This document shows, piece by piece, positions 33,562-42,885 of a stretch of DNA of 64,000 bases. The notes under the pieces were generated by a model that worked only from the letters and a program-made list of their open reading frames with translations, ran no database searches and was not told the DNA's origin. The DNA comes from Chloracidobacterium sp. GTDB taxonomy: Bacteria > Acidobacteriota > Blastocatellia > Pyrinomonadales > Pyrinomonadaceae. Every line of letters begins with the position of its first letter. Positions within the stretch are counted from its first letter, which is position 1. The stretch lies in NCBI GenBank assembly GCA_016716305.1, contig JADJWP010000002.1, positions 248,001-312,000 on the forward strand, written 5' to 3'. A program made the translations under genes and the position numbers.

Positions 33562-36246
33562 ATGCAGAAAGAAAGCACCACACCAATGTTGCGGCAGTAT
33601 CTCGAGATCAAACGCTTGTATCCGGGTACGATCCTGTTCTTTCGGCTTGGCGACTTCTATGAAATGTTCAACGAGGACGCGATCATCGGCTCGAGAGAAC
33701 TTCAGATCACCTTGACCGCTCGACATAAGGAATCCGCGAACCCGGTACCGATGTGCGGAGTGCCGCATCATGCAGCCGCGGGATATATCGCGAAACTCGT
33801 CAAAAAGGGCTATCGTGTCGCAATTTGCGAGCAAGCCGAGGCCGCCGGCAAGGGCGTCAAACTGGTCAAACGCGAGGTTGTACGTGTAATTACACCTGGA
33901 ACCGCCGTAGATGAGCAGTTGCTCGATGATCATGAATCGGCGTATCTCGCGTCTGTAAGTTGCGACGGATCGACGGTCGGGGCGGCGTTTTTGGATCTTT
34001 CAACTGGTGAATTTCGTGTCACCGAGGTTGAAGGGCCCGACGCATGGGATCGGATCTCTGAACACTTCTATCGATTCGACGTCCGAGAAGTGATCGTGGC
34101 GGAACCTTTGATCGACCAGTTTCGGACCGACCTGAGTATCGGGACCGTCGACGTGTTTTCGAATCAACTGGCTTTTGAGGGGCAGCATACAGGCGATGAA
34201 CGGCGGGTCCTTGGCAATGTGACTCTCACGCCGGTGAACGCCGGATTTTTTGAACTCGACGAATCTCGCCGGATACTGACCCGGCATTTTGAGGTCAATG
34301 ACCTCGCCGGTTTCGGACTTTCAGATCATACTGAGGCCATAAAAGCTGCTGGCGCATGCATCCGATACGTGTCAGAAACGCAACGGTCAAACGCCGGTCA
34401 TATTTCTTCTCTTGAGTTTTTTGCGGCAAATGATTTCTTGGTTCTGGATGCAGTAACGGTCGCGAACCTCGAATTGGTTCGATCGCGAAATGAGACCGTT
34501 AAGCGAACACTGTTCGATACGATCGACCATACCGTCACCGGAATGGGCGGGCGTCTGCTGAGGACATGGCTATTGCGGCCGTTGATAAAAAGGTCCGAGA
34601 TCGCAACCCGCTTATCGGCGGTCGACGAGTTGTCGGATGTGATGACACGAGAGAAACTTCGGTTTTTGCTGAAAAACGTTCAAGATCTCGAACGTCTCAT
34701 CGGCCGTCTGAACCTATCCAATTTGACCGCAAGAGATCTTTTGTCGCTAAAGCGTTCGCTGGACCAAGGCCCCAAGATCAGGGCTTCGTTGACCGATTCC
34801 AGGTCTCTTTTACTCCAGGTCCTCAGTGAGAATGTATTTGATCTGCCCGATATTCGTGATCTGATCGAGAGAGCTATCGCTGACGAACCGCCGCCCACGA
34901 TCGCCGACGGAGGTACTATAAGGACCGGCTTCAACGTCGAACTTGATGATCTTCGGTCGATATCAAGTTCTGTAAAGCAGACGATCGCGGCCTTTGAGGA
35001 AAGCGAGCGGGAGCGAACCGGTATCATCAACCTCAAGGTCCGCTTTAACAATGTCTTTGGCTATTTCATCGAAGTTTCGAAAGGCAACTTGGCTAGGGTG
35101 CCGGACGATTACGAAAGGCGACAGACACTTTCAAACGCTGAGCGATTCACGACTCCTCAACTGAAGGAATGGGAATCGAAGGTCCTTGGTGCCGAAGACA
35201 GGATCCTAATGCTCGAGGCGGAGATATTCGGCCACGTTCGCGAGACTGTAAGACGCGAAACGCAGAAGCTTCAATCAACTGCTCGGGCTTTTGCAACCCT
35301 CGATGTACTCGCCGCACTCGCCGAGACTGCTCAGAAATTCGATTATGTACGTCCGGCAATACATGACGGCGACGAAATAGAGATAAAGAGCGGCCGACAT
35401 CCTGTGGTTGAACGCGCTTTGGGAGACTCGTTCGTACCAAACGACCTCTACCTTAATAATTCTACCGACAGGTTGCTTATCATCACCGGCCCAAATATGG
35501 GCGGAAAATCGACCATACTGCGTCAGGTTGCATTGATACAGATACTCGCGCAGATCGGTTCGTTTGTTCCGGCAACATCTGCACGTTTACCTGTCTTAGA
35601 TCGAATTTGGACGCGTGTCGGTGCTTCGGACGATCTTGCTTCCGGACGGTCCACATTCATGGTCGAGATGACCGAAACAGCCGCAATATTGCATAATGCC
35701 TCGCCGCGTAGTTTGATCTTGCTTGACGAGATAGGCCGAGGCACATCGACATTTGATGGGCTTTCGATTGCCTGGGCGGTTGCCGAATACCTTCATGATT
35801 CGCCGTCTCACTCGGCCAAGACACTATTTGCGACGCATTACCATGAACTTACCGAGCTGGCAGAAAAGCTGCCTGGTGCCAAGAATTATCAGATGACCGC
35901 TACTGAACGCGATGGTGACGTCGTCTTTTTGCACCGGCTTGTTAAGGGAAAAGCCTCGAAATCTTATGGGATCGCGGTTGCAAAACTCGCGGGCTTGCCT
36001 AGACCGGTCATTGAAAGAGCTAAGAGCGTTCTTGCAAAACTCGAGCAATATGAACTTGCCGTATTCTCAGATCAGGCCCCAGACGGAGTTGCTGCGGCGG
36101 CAGGCCGTTCGTCAGTCGCTCAATTTACGTTGTTCGACATTGCAAACAAAAACACTTTGAAGGAACTTCTCGAGGTGGACCCTTCGGAGCTAACCTTAGA
36201 CGAGGCGGCACATCTGCTGCAGAACTTAAAGCAGAAGATAATGTAG
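33562..36246 (+). CDS. mutS: DNA mismatch repair protein MutS
   Basis: Mismatch recognition ATPase. Domain I begins TPMLRQYLEIK and includes the mismatch-probing FFRLGDFYEMF (Phe and Glu of the FxE motif). The C-terminal ABC-type ATPase has Walker A ITGPNMGGKSTILRQ, then ASDDLASGRSTFMVEM, Walker B LILLDEIGRGTSTFDG and the TLFATHYHELTEL switch. The frame extends to TTG/ATG codons upstream (33487), but ATG 33562 aligns with the usual MutS N-terminus; ribosome site weak. 894 residues. The gene heads a plus-strand run with nagZ. Confidence 0.97.
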   Translation: MQKESTTPMLRQYLEIKRLYPGTILFFRLGDFYEMFNEDAIIGSRELQITLTARHKESANPVPMCGVPHHAAAGYIAKLVKKGYRVAICEQAEAAGKGVKLVKREVVRVITPGTAVDEQLLDDHESAYLASVSCDGSTVGAAFLDLSTGEFRVTEVEGPDAWDRISEHFYRFDVREVIVAEPLIDQFRTDLSIGTVDVFSNQLAFEGQHTGDERRVLGNVTLTPVNAGFFELDESRRILTRHFEVNDLAGFGLSDHTEAIKAAGACIRYVSETQRSNAGHISSLEFFAANDFLVLDAVTVANLELVRSRNETVKRTLFDTIDHTVTGMGGRLLRTWLLRPLIKRSEIATRLSAVDELSDVMTREKLRFLLKNVQDLERLIGRLNLSNLTARDLLSLKRSLDQGPKIRASLTDSRSLLLQVLSENVFDLPDIRDLIERAIADEPPPTIADGGTIRTGFNVELDDLRSISSSVKQTIAAFEESERERTGIINLKVRFNNVFGYFIEVSKGNLARVPDDYERRQTLSNAERFTTPQLKEWESKVLGAEDRILMLEAEIFGHVRETVRRETQKLQSTARAFATLDVLAALAETAQKFDYVRPAIHDGDEIEIKSGRHPVVERALGDSFVPNDLYLNNSTDRLLIITGPNMGGKSTILRQVALIQILAQIGSFVPATSARLPVLDRIWTRVGASDDLASGRSTFMVEMTETAAILHNASPRSLILLDEIGRGTSTFDGLSIAWAVAEYLHDSPSHSAKTLFATHYHELTELAEKLPGAKNYQMTATERDGDVVFLHRLVKGKASKSYGIAVAKLAGLPRPVIERAKSVLAKLEQYELAVFSDQAPDGVAAAAGRSSVAQFTLFDIANKNTLKELLEVDPSELTLDEAAHLLQNLKQKIM

Positions 36247-36323
36247 AACAGCTGGTAAAGTCGATCATTAGCTGTCGGAGTCCGACTCTTAAACGATTGG
36301 CTTATATTTTGAGGGCTTTCAGC

Positions 36324-37433
36324 ATGAAGAAACTCCCTGAAATTTCATCGTTGTCGATCGAAGAAAAGGTCGGGCAGCTTTTTGTGATCGGGATTCCGGG
36401 CGTTTACGTCGATCCGGAAACCGGGAGTCTCCTCGATTCCACATTACCAGGTGGAATATGCCTGTTCGCCCGCAATATTAAAGAAGCGGAAGAGACGCGA
36501 CTACTTACCGACGAACTGGCTGGTCGGCTTCCGATCAGAGCTATTCTGTGCCTTGACCAGGAAGGCGGGCCGGTTGATCGGCTGCGTCGTTTATTGAACC
36601 CGATGCCGGCAGCCAGTGACATGCTCTCAGAGGAAAACGTTCGGGATCTTGCTCGGATCATAGCGGAGTCGATGCGAATATTGGGATTTAATCTGGATTT
36701 TGCACCGGTGGTTGATGTCGTCGACGAGGAAAGGCTTCGTTTTTCGAATGGATTGCGGTCACGGACTTTCGGACGTTCGTCGAATGAGGTGATCTCTCTC
36801 GCCAGAACTTTTCTTGAGGAAATGGAAAACGGAGGCGTGGCGACCTGCCTTAAACACTTTCCTGGTCTGGGAGCTGCAGAGGTCGATTCGCACGAGGAAC
36901 TTCCCGTTGTTGGAGTCGATGACAAGACATTTTTCGATGTTGATCTCGCACCATATAGTGAACTGTTGAGCAAGACAAAAGTAGGAACAGTGATGGTCGC
37001 TCATGCGGCATATCCTGCTATCAACTTGCAGGAAACCGATCAAAATGGCAGACTTCTTCCGTCCTCGCTGAGTTTCAATTTTGTAAACACACTTTTGCGG
37101 AAAAGACTTGCGTTTAATGGTGTCGCCATCACCGACGACCTTGAAATGGGGGCGATCGTTAAGAATTACGGTATCGGAGACGCATGCAAACGTGCGATCT
37201 CGGCGGGAATTGACATGCTCGCGATCTGTGCCAGCGCCGATGCCATAAAAGAGGGTCACGCGGCATTGCTCGAAGCTGTTTACAGCGGCGAGATACCAGA
37301 ATCGAGGATCGATGAATCGCTTTCGCGAATATTTGCCCTAAAAGATCGGCTAGCTCCGCCGTTGAGTCTTGACCTTGCCCGACTTTCTGCTTTGTCCGAC
37401 GAGATCGCCTTGCTCAAAAAGAGACTTATTTGA
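36324..37433 (+). CDS. nagZ: Glycoside hydrolase family 3, beta-N-acetylhexosaminidase NagZ-like
   Basis: 369 residues, single GH3 N-domain as in NagZ, which removes GlcNAc from muropeptides in peptidoglycan recycling. Motifs: VGQLFVIGIPG, CLDQEGGPVDRLR, LDFAPVVDV, CLKHFPGLGAAEVDSHEELP (with the catalytic Asp-Ser-His loop; the usual GHG reads GLG) and AITDDLEMGAI with the Asp nucleophile. No signal peptide, so cytoplasmic as expected. The start was set at ATG 36324, nine bases after GAGGG; a TTG at 36297 has no ribosome site. It follows mutS by 77 bases. Confidence 0.9.
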   Translation: MKKLPEISSLSIEEKVGQLFVIGIPGVYVDPETGSLLDSTLPGGICLFARNIKEAEETRLLTDELAGRLPIRAILCLDQEGGPVDRLRRLLNPMPAASDMLSEENVRDLARIIAESMRILGFNLDFAPVVDVVDEERLRFSNGLRSRTFGRSSNEVISLARTFLEEMENGGVATCLKHFPGLGAAEVDSHEELPVVGVDDKTFFDVDLAPYSELLSKTKVGTVMVAHAAYPAINLQETDQNGRLLPSSLSFNFVNTLLRKRLAFNGVAITDDLEMGAIVKNYGIGDACKRAISAGIDMLAICASADAIKEGHAALLEAVYSGEIPESRIDESLSRIFALKDRLAPPLSLDLARLSALSDEIALLKKRLI

Positions 37434-37451
37434 CGAGTTTGGAGGATTGAT

Positions 37452-39002
37452 TTGTTGCCAAAAGTATTTTCGATCATTGTTGTCATTTTTCTTGCTTTTT
37501 CACTCTCGTGCAGACGAACGAATTCTGAATTTGTCACGATCGCGCTTTCTGATCCCTTTTCGAGCTTTGACACGCTTACGTCTGACAAATCGGATTCGGC
37601 GGCGGAGCGTGTTAGAAACCTGATGTTCAACGCTTTGGTCAAGAAGACTGAGACATTCGACTATACGGGCGAGTTGGCCAGCGAGATCAGAACGTCCGAG
37701 GACGGCAAGTCGATAACTTTCGTCATCCGTCCGGGAGTCAAATTCCACGATGGCCGGGAGTTCACGTCGGCCGATGTTAAATACACCTTTGAAGAGTTGT
37801 TCAAGAGCACTGGCTATAAGAAATTTGCCTTTTTCGATTCGGTTGGAAAGGACCAGATCGCCCACATCAACTCTATCGAAACACCCGATCCGCTAACCGT
37901 GATCTTCAATATTGCTCGGCCTACATTGAAGAACCAACTGCTGTCGAATCTGGTTGCGATCCCGATAATACCGGCCGGTTCGGTCGCTGAGCAAAAATCC
38001 AAACCTACGGGTTCCGGGCCATTCAAGTTTGTCAGTTTTGACCAGTCGCAGAATACGGTCGAGCTTCAGGCAAATCCGGAATACTGGGACGGTGCTCCGA
38101 AAATAGCTAAGCTGCGAGTGAAAACGATCCCGGATGCCAGTGCTCTTCAAGCTGAATTGCAGACAGGCGCGGTCGATCTGGCTCCTTTGCCGACGAACCT
38201 TCCGCCTGACACGCTGAAAGCACTTGGGGCTTTGCCAAATCTCTCGGTACAACAATTTGACGGCTCGAACATACAATACGTAGGCCTCAACACGCAGGCT
38301 CCGCCTTTGAACAATATCAAGGTACGGCAAGCGATCGGCTATGCGGTTGATCGGGAAAAGATCATTCGCGAGTTACTGCTTGGACAAGCAAAGATCGCCA
38401 ATTCGATACTTCCTGAAAGCTCGTGGGCATACACCGCGGGCACGAATTACGACTATGATGTCGAAAAGGCTAAGCAGCTGCTTCGCGAATCGGGGTACAA
38501 GAACGAACCTATCAAATTCAAATTCTCTGCCGGTAATGCGGCCTTCAGTAGCTATGCTCAGGCCATCCAAAACTCGTTGATCGCAGCCGGACTAAATATC
38601 GAGATCGAAACACTCGATTCGAATACGTTGAGAGAGCAATTGGCTCAAGGTCAATTTATGCTGAACACTGGGGTCTGGATCGGAGGAAATCAGGATCCGA
38701 TCTTTCTAAAGGATCTTTTCACGACCGGAAGAATTCCGGGACCAGGTGTCAGCTGCTGTAATCGTAGTCGTTACAGCAATCAGGAAGTTGATAAATTGAT
38801 CGAGGACGCAATGAACGACCTGGACCGTGCTCAGGCAGCTGATAAATACAAAAAGGCATGGGCCATTATCAGCAACGATCTGCCTTTGCTACCTCTATGG
38901 TATCCGGCAAACATGATCGTCGCGAACAAACGGATCGGGAATATCAAGATAGGTCCGAGTGGTGATTGGGGTTTCATAAAAGATATAACGATAATGAATT
39001 AG
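37452..39002 (+). CDS. Peptide/nickel-type ABC transporter substrate-binding lipoprotein (SBP family 5)
   Basis: 516-residue periplasmic binding protein of the DppA/OppA type. A signal peptide with lipobox-like FSLSC puts the mature Cys at residue 20. The body shows LSDPFSSFDTLTS, ITFVIRPGVKFHDGREFTSA, YTFEELF, GSGPFKFVSF and VRQAIGYAVDREKIIREL, all family 5 landmarks. Ligand unknown. It starts at TTG 37452 with GGAGG six bases upstream; a second TTG is adjacent. No permease or ATPase genes are next to it, so it is an orphan binding protein. A 150-base gap then leads to the tRNA promoter. Confidence 0.93.
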   Translation: MLPKVFSIIVVIFLAFSLSCRRTNSEFVTIALSDPFSSFDTLTSDKSDSAAERVRNLMFNALVKKTETFDYTGELASEIRTSEDGKSITFVIRPGVKFHDGREFTSADVKYTFEELFKSTGYKKFAFFDSVGKDQIAHINSIETPDPLTVIFNIARPTLKNQLLSNLVAIPIIPAGSVAEQKSKPTGSGPFKFVSFDQSQNTVELQANPEYWDGAPKIAKLRVKTIPDASALQAELQTGAVDLAPLPTNLPPDTLKALGALPNLSVQQFDGSNIQYVGLNTQAPPLNNIKVRQAIGYAVDREKIIRELLLGQAKIANSILPESSWAYTAGTNYDYDVEKAKQLLRESGYKNEPIKFKFSAGNAAFSSYAQAIQNSLIAAGLNIEIETLDSNTLREQLAQGQFMLNTGVWIGGNQDPIFLKDLFTTGRIPGPGVSCCNRSRYSNQEVDKLIEDAMNDLDRAQAADKYKKAWAIISNDLPLLPLWYPANMIVANKRIGNIKIGPSGDWGFIKDITIMN

Positions 39003-39111
39003 GAGGCAATAGTTCAAGTATTACCGTATGTATCGCCCCGGGAATTCAAACTCTTTTCATAAGTCATATTATCTGCGATCGCAGGTATATCTGTTGAGAA
39101 GCCGGTATAGC

Positions 39112-39139
39112 TTGACAATCGTATTTTGAACGGTAAAAT
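39112..39139 (+). promoter_or_regulatory. Sigma-70-type promoter of the tRNA pair
   Basis: TTGACA (39112-39117) and TAAAAT (39134-39139) with a 16-base spacer, 13 bases before the tRNA-Gly 5' end. The -35 matches the consensus exactly. It probably drives both tRNA genes, unless the hairpin between them stops transcription. Confidence 0.75.
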
Positions 39140-39152
39140 AATGGTTTGCGAT

Positions 39153-39227
39153 GCGGGAGTAGCTCAGTGGTAGAGCGCGACCTTGCCAAGGTCGAAGTCG
39201 CGAGTTCGACCCTCGTCTCCCGCTCCA
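39153..39227 (+). tRNA. tRNA-Gly(GCC)
   Basis: 75 nt including encoded CCA. Acceptor GCGGGAG pairs with CTCCCGC, discriminator U, CCA at 39225-39227. D arm AGCTCAGTGGTAGAGC, anticodon stem CGACC/GGTCG with loop TTGCCAA (anticodon GCC at 39185-39187), T loop TTCGACC region intact. It decodes GGC and GGU. Confidence 0.96.
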
Positions 39228-39236
39228 GTCTTTTGA

Positions 39237-39283
39237 AAGGCGGAAGGATAACGTGAAGTTTCTCACTCATATCCTTTCGCCTT
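39237..39283. other. Long hairpin between tRNA-Gly and tRNA-Cys
   Basis: A 14-base arm at 39237-39250 pairs with 39270-39283, with a single G-U position, and a small inner stem GTGA/TCAC lies in the loop. No U tract follows, so it is either a weak terminator after tRNA-Gly or a processing signal in a two-tRNA transcript. Confidence 0.65.
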
Positions 39284-39305
39284 CATGCATTAGCCGTTTT
39301 GAAGC

Positions 39306-39380
<75 letters not shown>

Positions 39381-39400
39381 AACCAACTTCCCGACTCGAT

Positions 39401-39420
39401 GGCCGATCGCGGCCGTTTTT
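39401..39420 (+). terminator. Intrinsic terminator after tRNA-Cys
   Basis: Stem GGCCG/CGGCC with loop ATCG (39401-39414) followed by G and TTTTT, then a second T-run nearby. It lies 20 bases after the tRNA-Cys CCA. Confidence 0.8.
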
Positions 39421-39760
39421 CGTTTTGATCTCAGTGTTTTTTTTAGCATGACAGAAAGCGGAGGTCGTTTTTCGAAGCGATACGTTTGGCCTTTGTATCC
39501 CATATGATGCATCCGAATTAGAAGAACGCGGCGAAATAAACATTTCAAGCAGTTAGTTCAGCCATGTTACTGGTTACGATCGGATCTGAGCGAAACCGGT
39601 ATTTTCAAGGATCACTGCGTTCTTGCTAAGATGTTGATAGGTTTGAAAATCAACTACGGCGTCGCTTTCCTGTTGACGGATCTGAAGCTGTTGTCGGATT
39701 TGAAACAGGTAGGAGTTGGAAGAATCGGTTCACGCATAAAGATCTGGTCAGCGAAAAAGA
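39421..39760. other. Intergenic region with no recognised gene
   Basis: 340 bases between the tRNA terminator and dsbD. Reading frames in it are short and not protein-like. A T8 run lies at about 39437-39444. The dsbD promoter should lie here, but no convincing pair of promoter boxes was found. Confidence 0.5.
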
Positions 39761-41812
39761 ATGGTTAAGTCTTGTTTCCTTTTCATTGCATTTTTACTTC
39801 CCTTCTGCTCGATCGCAGCAACACAGATCAGCGGCCAAAATCCGGTCTCACTTTCGATGAGTGTATCGCCGACAACGATCCCGGCTGGCGGCAAGGGAAC
39901 GGCGAGGATCAATGCAAGTATCAGCGGCGATTGGAAGATGTACTCGATCACGCAAGGCGCTGGTGGCCCGATACCAACCCGCATCACGTTAGGCGATGGC
40001 CCCTTCAAAATGGGCAGTATTAGCGGCACCAGACCGAAAGTTGCGTTTGACCCTAACTTTAAGATCAATACCGAGACCTACTCGAGAAGCGCAAGCTTTA
40101 GCGTTCCTTTTACAGTTGCGGATGATGCCCAGTCCGGCGAGCAGACATTTACGGCAAGCATTCGATATCAGGTTTGTAACGACAGCGTATGTTTGCCGCC
40201 TAAGTCCGTTCGGCTCACCGCCCCAGTGGTCATTTCAGCGGCTTCGGCACGAACCGAAAGTTCGCCCTCGCCATCTCCGGCCCCATCATCAACGGCGACC
40301 CCAAGTCAATCGAATGTGAACAAAGGCGATGCTAACGTTAACGCGAACGCTTCAGGGAATTCGAACCAGAATACCGAGCCTCAGTTGGCAAATCCCGACG
40401 CTGTAAATCCCGTTCCGATCGCAGACACCGATCCAGATCCCAACGTCGCTGTTGTCCCTTCTGGAACCATCGTACGAACTGCGGAATCGGACCTAAGCAG
40501 TAAGCCTGTTTGGGGCTTTATTTGGCTGGCAATGACCTTCGGGGCGCTTTCGCTGCTAACTCCATGCGTATTCCCAATGATCCCGATCACGGTATCCTAT
40601 TTCACCAAGCATGGCTCTGAAACACATCTTGGGGCGATTCGCGATGCGTTGATCTATGCCCTCGGAATCATACTCACTTTTACGGGGCTTGGTGTCGCCT
40701 TGGCGCTTCTATTCGGTGCAGCGGGAATCAATCGATTTGCTGCCAATCCGTATACAAATCTCCTTATCACAGCGATATTTCTTTTGTTTGCCTTCAGTTT
40801 GCTCGGCGCCTATAACCTCGGAGTTCCGTCCGGGTTGCTGACAAAGCTTGACGGAATGACACGATCGAAGAGTGTCGGCAAGACGTTCGCCCTACTGCTG
40901 ATGGGGCTCACCTTTTCGCTGACGTCGTTCACCTGTACGGTTCCGCTGGTTGGCGTGATCCTGGTTGCGGCGGCCCAGGGCGAACTCGTTTATCCCATAA
41001 TCGGAATGCTGGCGTTTTCGAGCGTCTTCGCCTTGCCCTTTTTCGTCCTGGCCATCGCTCCGAGACTTATGCACTCATTGCCGCGGGCGGGCAGCTGGAT
41101 GAACTCAGTAAAAGTTGTAATGGGCTTTCTCGAGATCGGGGCTGCTTTGAAGTTTCTTTCGAATGTGGATCTTGTTTGGGGCTGGAATATCTTTACGCGT
41201 GAGGTTGTGATCGCCGGCTGGATCGCACTTTCGGTCCTTATCTTTCTTTACCTGTTGGGTGTTTTCAGGTTTTCTCACGATTCCGAGGACACTCGTATCG
41301 GGCTCGTCCGCGTGCTGAACGCCTTCCTTTTCGGAACTTTGACGTTCTACCTCATAACAGGATTGTTTGGGAGCAGACTGGGCGAGATAGAGTCGTTTCT
41401 TCCGCCGGCAAAGGAGTCGGTTTCGGGGCGATCGTCAGCGGGTTCGATCGGCGATGAGTTGGCCTGGATCACGAACGATTACGCCGCTGCCGTTAAGCAA
41501 GCAAAGGACGAGAACAAGAACATCTTCATCGACTTTACTGGTTATACCTGTACGAACTGCAGATGGATGGAAGCAAATATGTTCCCCCAGCCCGCGATTC
41601 GAACCGAGCTTGAAAGGTACGTCAGGGTGAAGCTCTTTACCGACGGCGAGGGCGATCCCTACGAAGGGTTCCAAAAGATGCAGGAAGAGAGGTTTGGGAC
41701 CGTTGCGTTGCCGCTTTATGCCATCGTCACTCCGGACGAGAGGATCATCGGGCGATTTGAAGGCCTTACTCGCGACCAGAATGAATTCGCGGAATTCCTA
41801 AAGAAGCAATGA
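39761..41812 (+). CDS. dsbD: Thiol:disulfide interchange protein DsbD-like
   Basis: 683-residue inner-membrane electron conduit carrying reducing power from cytoplasmic thioredoxin to periplasmic thiols. Signal peptide (1-20), then an N-terminal DsbD domain with the redox pair Cys139/Cys144 (YQVCNDSVCLPP), a Ser/Pro/Asn-rich linker (about 165-240), a transmembrane domain of eight hydrophobic segments with LLTPCVFPMIPI and SFTCTVPLVG cysteines, and a C-terminal thioredoxin domain with CTNC (597-600) and a VALPLY cis-proline. All three redox modules are present. The low-complexity linker is longer than usual. It converges on korB with a 15-base gap. Confidence 0.93.
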   Translation: MVKSCFLFIAFLLPFCSIAATQISGQNPVSLSMSVSPTTIPAGGKGTARINASISGDWKMYSITQGAGGPIPTRITLGDGPFKMGSISGTRPKVAFDPNFKINTETYSRSASFSVPFTVADDAQSGEQTFTASIRYQVCNDSVCLPPKSVRLTAPVVISAASARTESSPSPSPAPSSTATPSQSNVNKGDANVNANASGNSNQNTEPQLANPDAVNPVPIADTDPDPNVAVVPSGTIVRTAESDLSSKPVWGFIWLAMTFGALSLLTPCVFPMIPITVSYFTKHGSETHLGAIRDALIYALGIILTFTGLGVALALLFGAAGINRFAANPYTNLLITAIFLLFAFSLLGAYNLGVPSGLLTKLDGMTRSKSVGKTFALLLMGLTFSLTSFTCTVPLVGVILVAAAQGELVYPIIGMLAFSSVFALPFFVLAIAPRLMHSLPRAGSWMNSVKVVMGFLEIGAALKFLSNVDLVWGWNIFTREVVIAGWIALSVLIFLYLLGVFRFSHDSEDTRIGLVRVLNAFLFGTLTFYLITGLFGSRLGEIESFLPPAKESVSGRSSAGSIGDELAWITNDYAAAVKQAKDENKNIFIDFTGYTCTNCRWMEANMFPQPAIRTELERYVRVKLFTDGEGDPYEGFQKMQEERFGTVALPLYAIVTPDERIIGRFEGLTRDQNEFAEFLKKQ

Positions 41813-41827
41813 CCCCGCAAAGTCGGT

Positions 41828-42880
41828 CTAGCGAAGCGACTTATTGATCGACTGAAGCATCGCATTTCCCGGACAAAGAATGTCCTTTCCGAGCGAGTTC
41901 AATGGCAGATCGCTTGTCTTTATCAGTTCATGCAGATCACTTGCTTCTCCGTCCATATACAATAACCCGGTCAATATCTCGCCACGCTGCTTTGCATTCT
42001 GAACTGCATTGATCGCGGAAAGCCGATCGAATGGATCCCAGTCCTTGGCTAATTTGTGTAAACGAATGACGGACCCGTCATGCATTGTCAGATCGTTCAC
42101 AGCGCCAGATTCATATGTCGTCGTGATCTCTTTCATCATCGGCACGAAATCCATCGTTCCGGTCACCTCTACGTGCTCTCGGACATAATCGTATGACTTC
42201 GTAGATCCGGGATTATTGTTGAATGTCACACACGGCGAGATGACGTTCAAAAATGCAAACCCCTTGTGTTTCATTGCGGCTTTCATCAGCGGGATCAGCT
42301 GGTCTTTGTCACCAGAGAAACTCTGGGCGACGAATGTCGCTCCCAGCTCGATCGCAAGGCTGGCAAGGTCGATGGCTTCGAAGAGGTTCACACTACCAGC
42401 TTTGCTCTTGGAACCGGCATCGGCGGTCGCGGAATCCTGGCCTTTGGTCAAACCGTAGCAGCCGTTGTTCATCACGAGGTAAACCATGTTCAGGTTTCGC
42501 CGGACGACGTGGACGAACTGCCCCATTCCGATCGAAGCCGTGTCGCCATCGCCCGAGACGCCGAAATAGATCAGGTCGCGGTTCGCGAGATTCGCACCCG
42601 TCGCGACGCTTGGCATACGCCCGTGGACCGAATTGAACCCGTGCGAATTCGACAAAAAGTAAGCTGGCGATTTCGAAGAGCAGCCGATGCCCGAAAGTTT
42701 TGCCACCCTATGCGGCTCGATGTTCAACTGCCAACACGCCTCAACGATCGCCGCGTTGATCGAATCATGCCCGCACCCCGCACAAAGCGTCGAAAGCGAA
42801 CCCTCATAATAATCGACCGTGTACCCAAGGTCGTTCTTCGGCAACGCCGGATGTCTGAATGTTGATCGTATGTAGGTCAT
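41828..42880 (-). CDS. korB: 2-oxoacid:ferredoxin oxidoreductase beta subunit
   Basis: 350-residue TPP-binding subunit. LCAGCGHDSINAAI gives Cys33 and Cys36 of the [4Fe-4S] site, GIGCSSKSPAYF adds a further Cys, and SGDGDTASIGMGQFVHVVRR followed by YLVMNNGCYGLTKGQ is the TPP/Mg site. It oxidatively decarboxylates a 2-oxoacid (2-oxoglutarate is the most common substrate for this type) with CoA, passing electrons to ferredoxin. The alpha subunit gene is upstream but separated by a TPR gene; the gap to that gene is 5 bases. Substrate assignment is by similarity of the KorAB type only. Confidence 0.92.
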   Translation of the reverse strand: MTYIRSTFRHPALPKNDLGYTVDYYEGSLSTLCAGCGHDSINAAIVEACWQLNIEPHRVAKLSGIGCSSKSPAYFLSNSHGFNSVHGRMPSVATGANLANRDLIYFGVSGDGDTASIGMGQFVHVVRRNLNMVYLVMNNGCYGLTKGQDSATADAGSKSKAGSVNLFEAIDLASLAIELGATFVAQSFSGDKDQLIPLMKAAMKHKGFAFLNVISPCVTFNNNPGSTKSYDYVREHVEVTGTMDFVPMMKEITTTYESGAVNDLTMHDGSVIRLHKLAKDWDPFDRLSAINAVQNAKQRGEILTGLLYMDGEASDLHELIKTSDLPLNSLGKDILCPGNAMLQSINKSLR

Positions 42881-42885
42881 TGTCT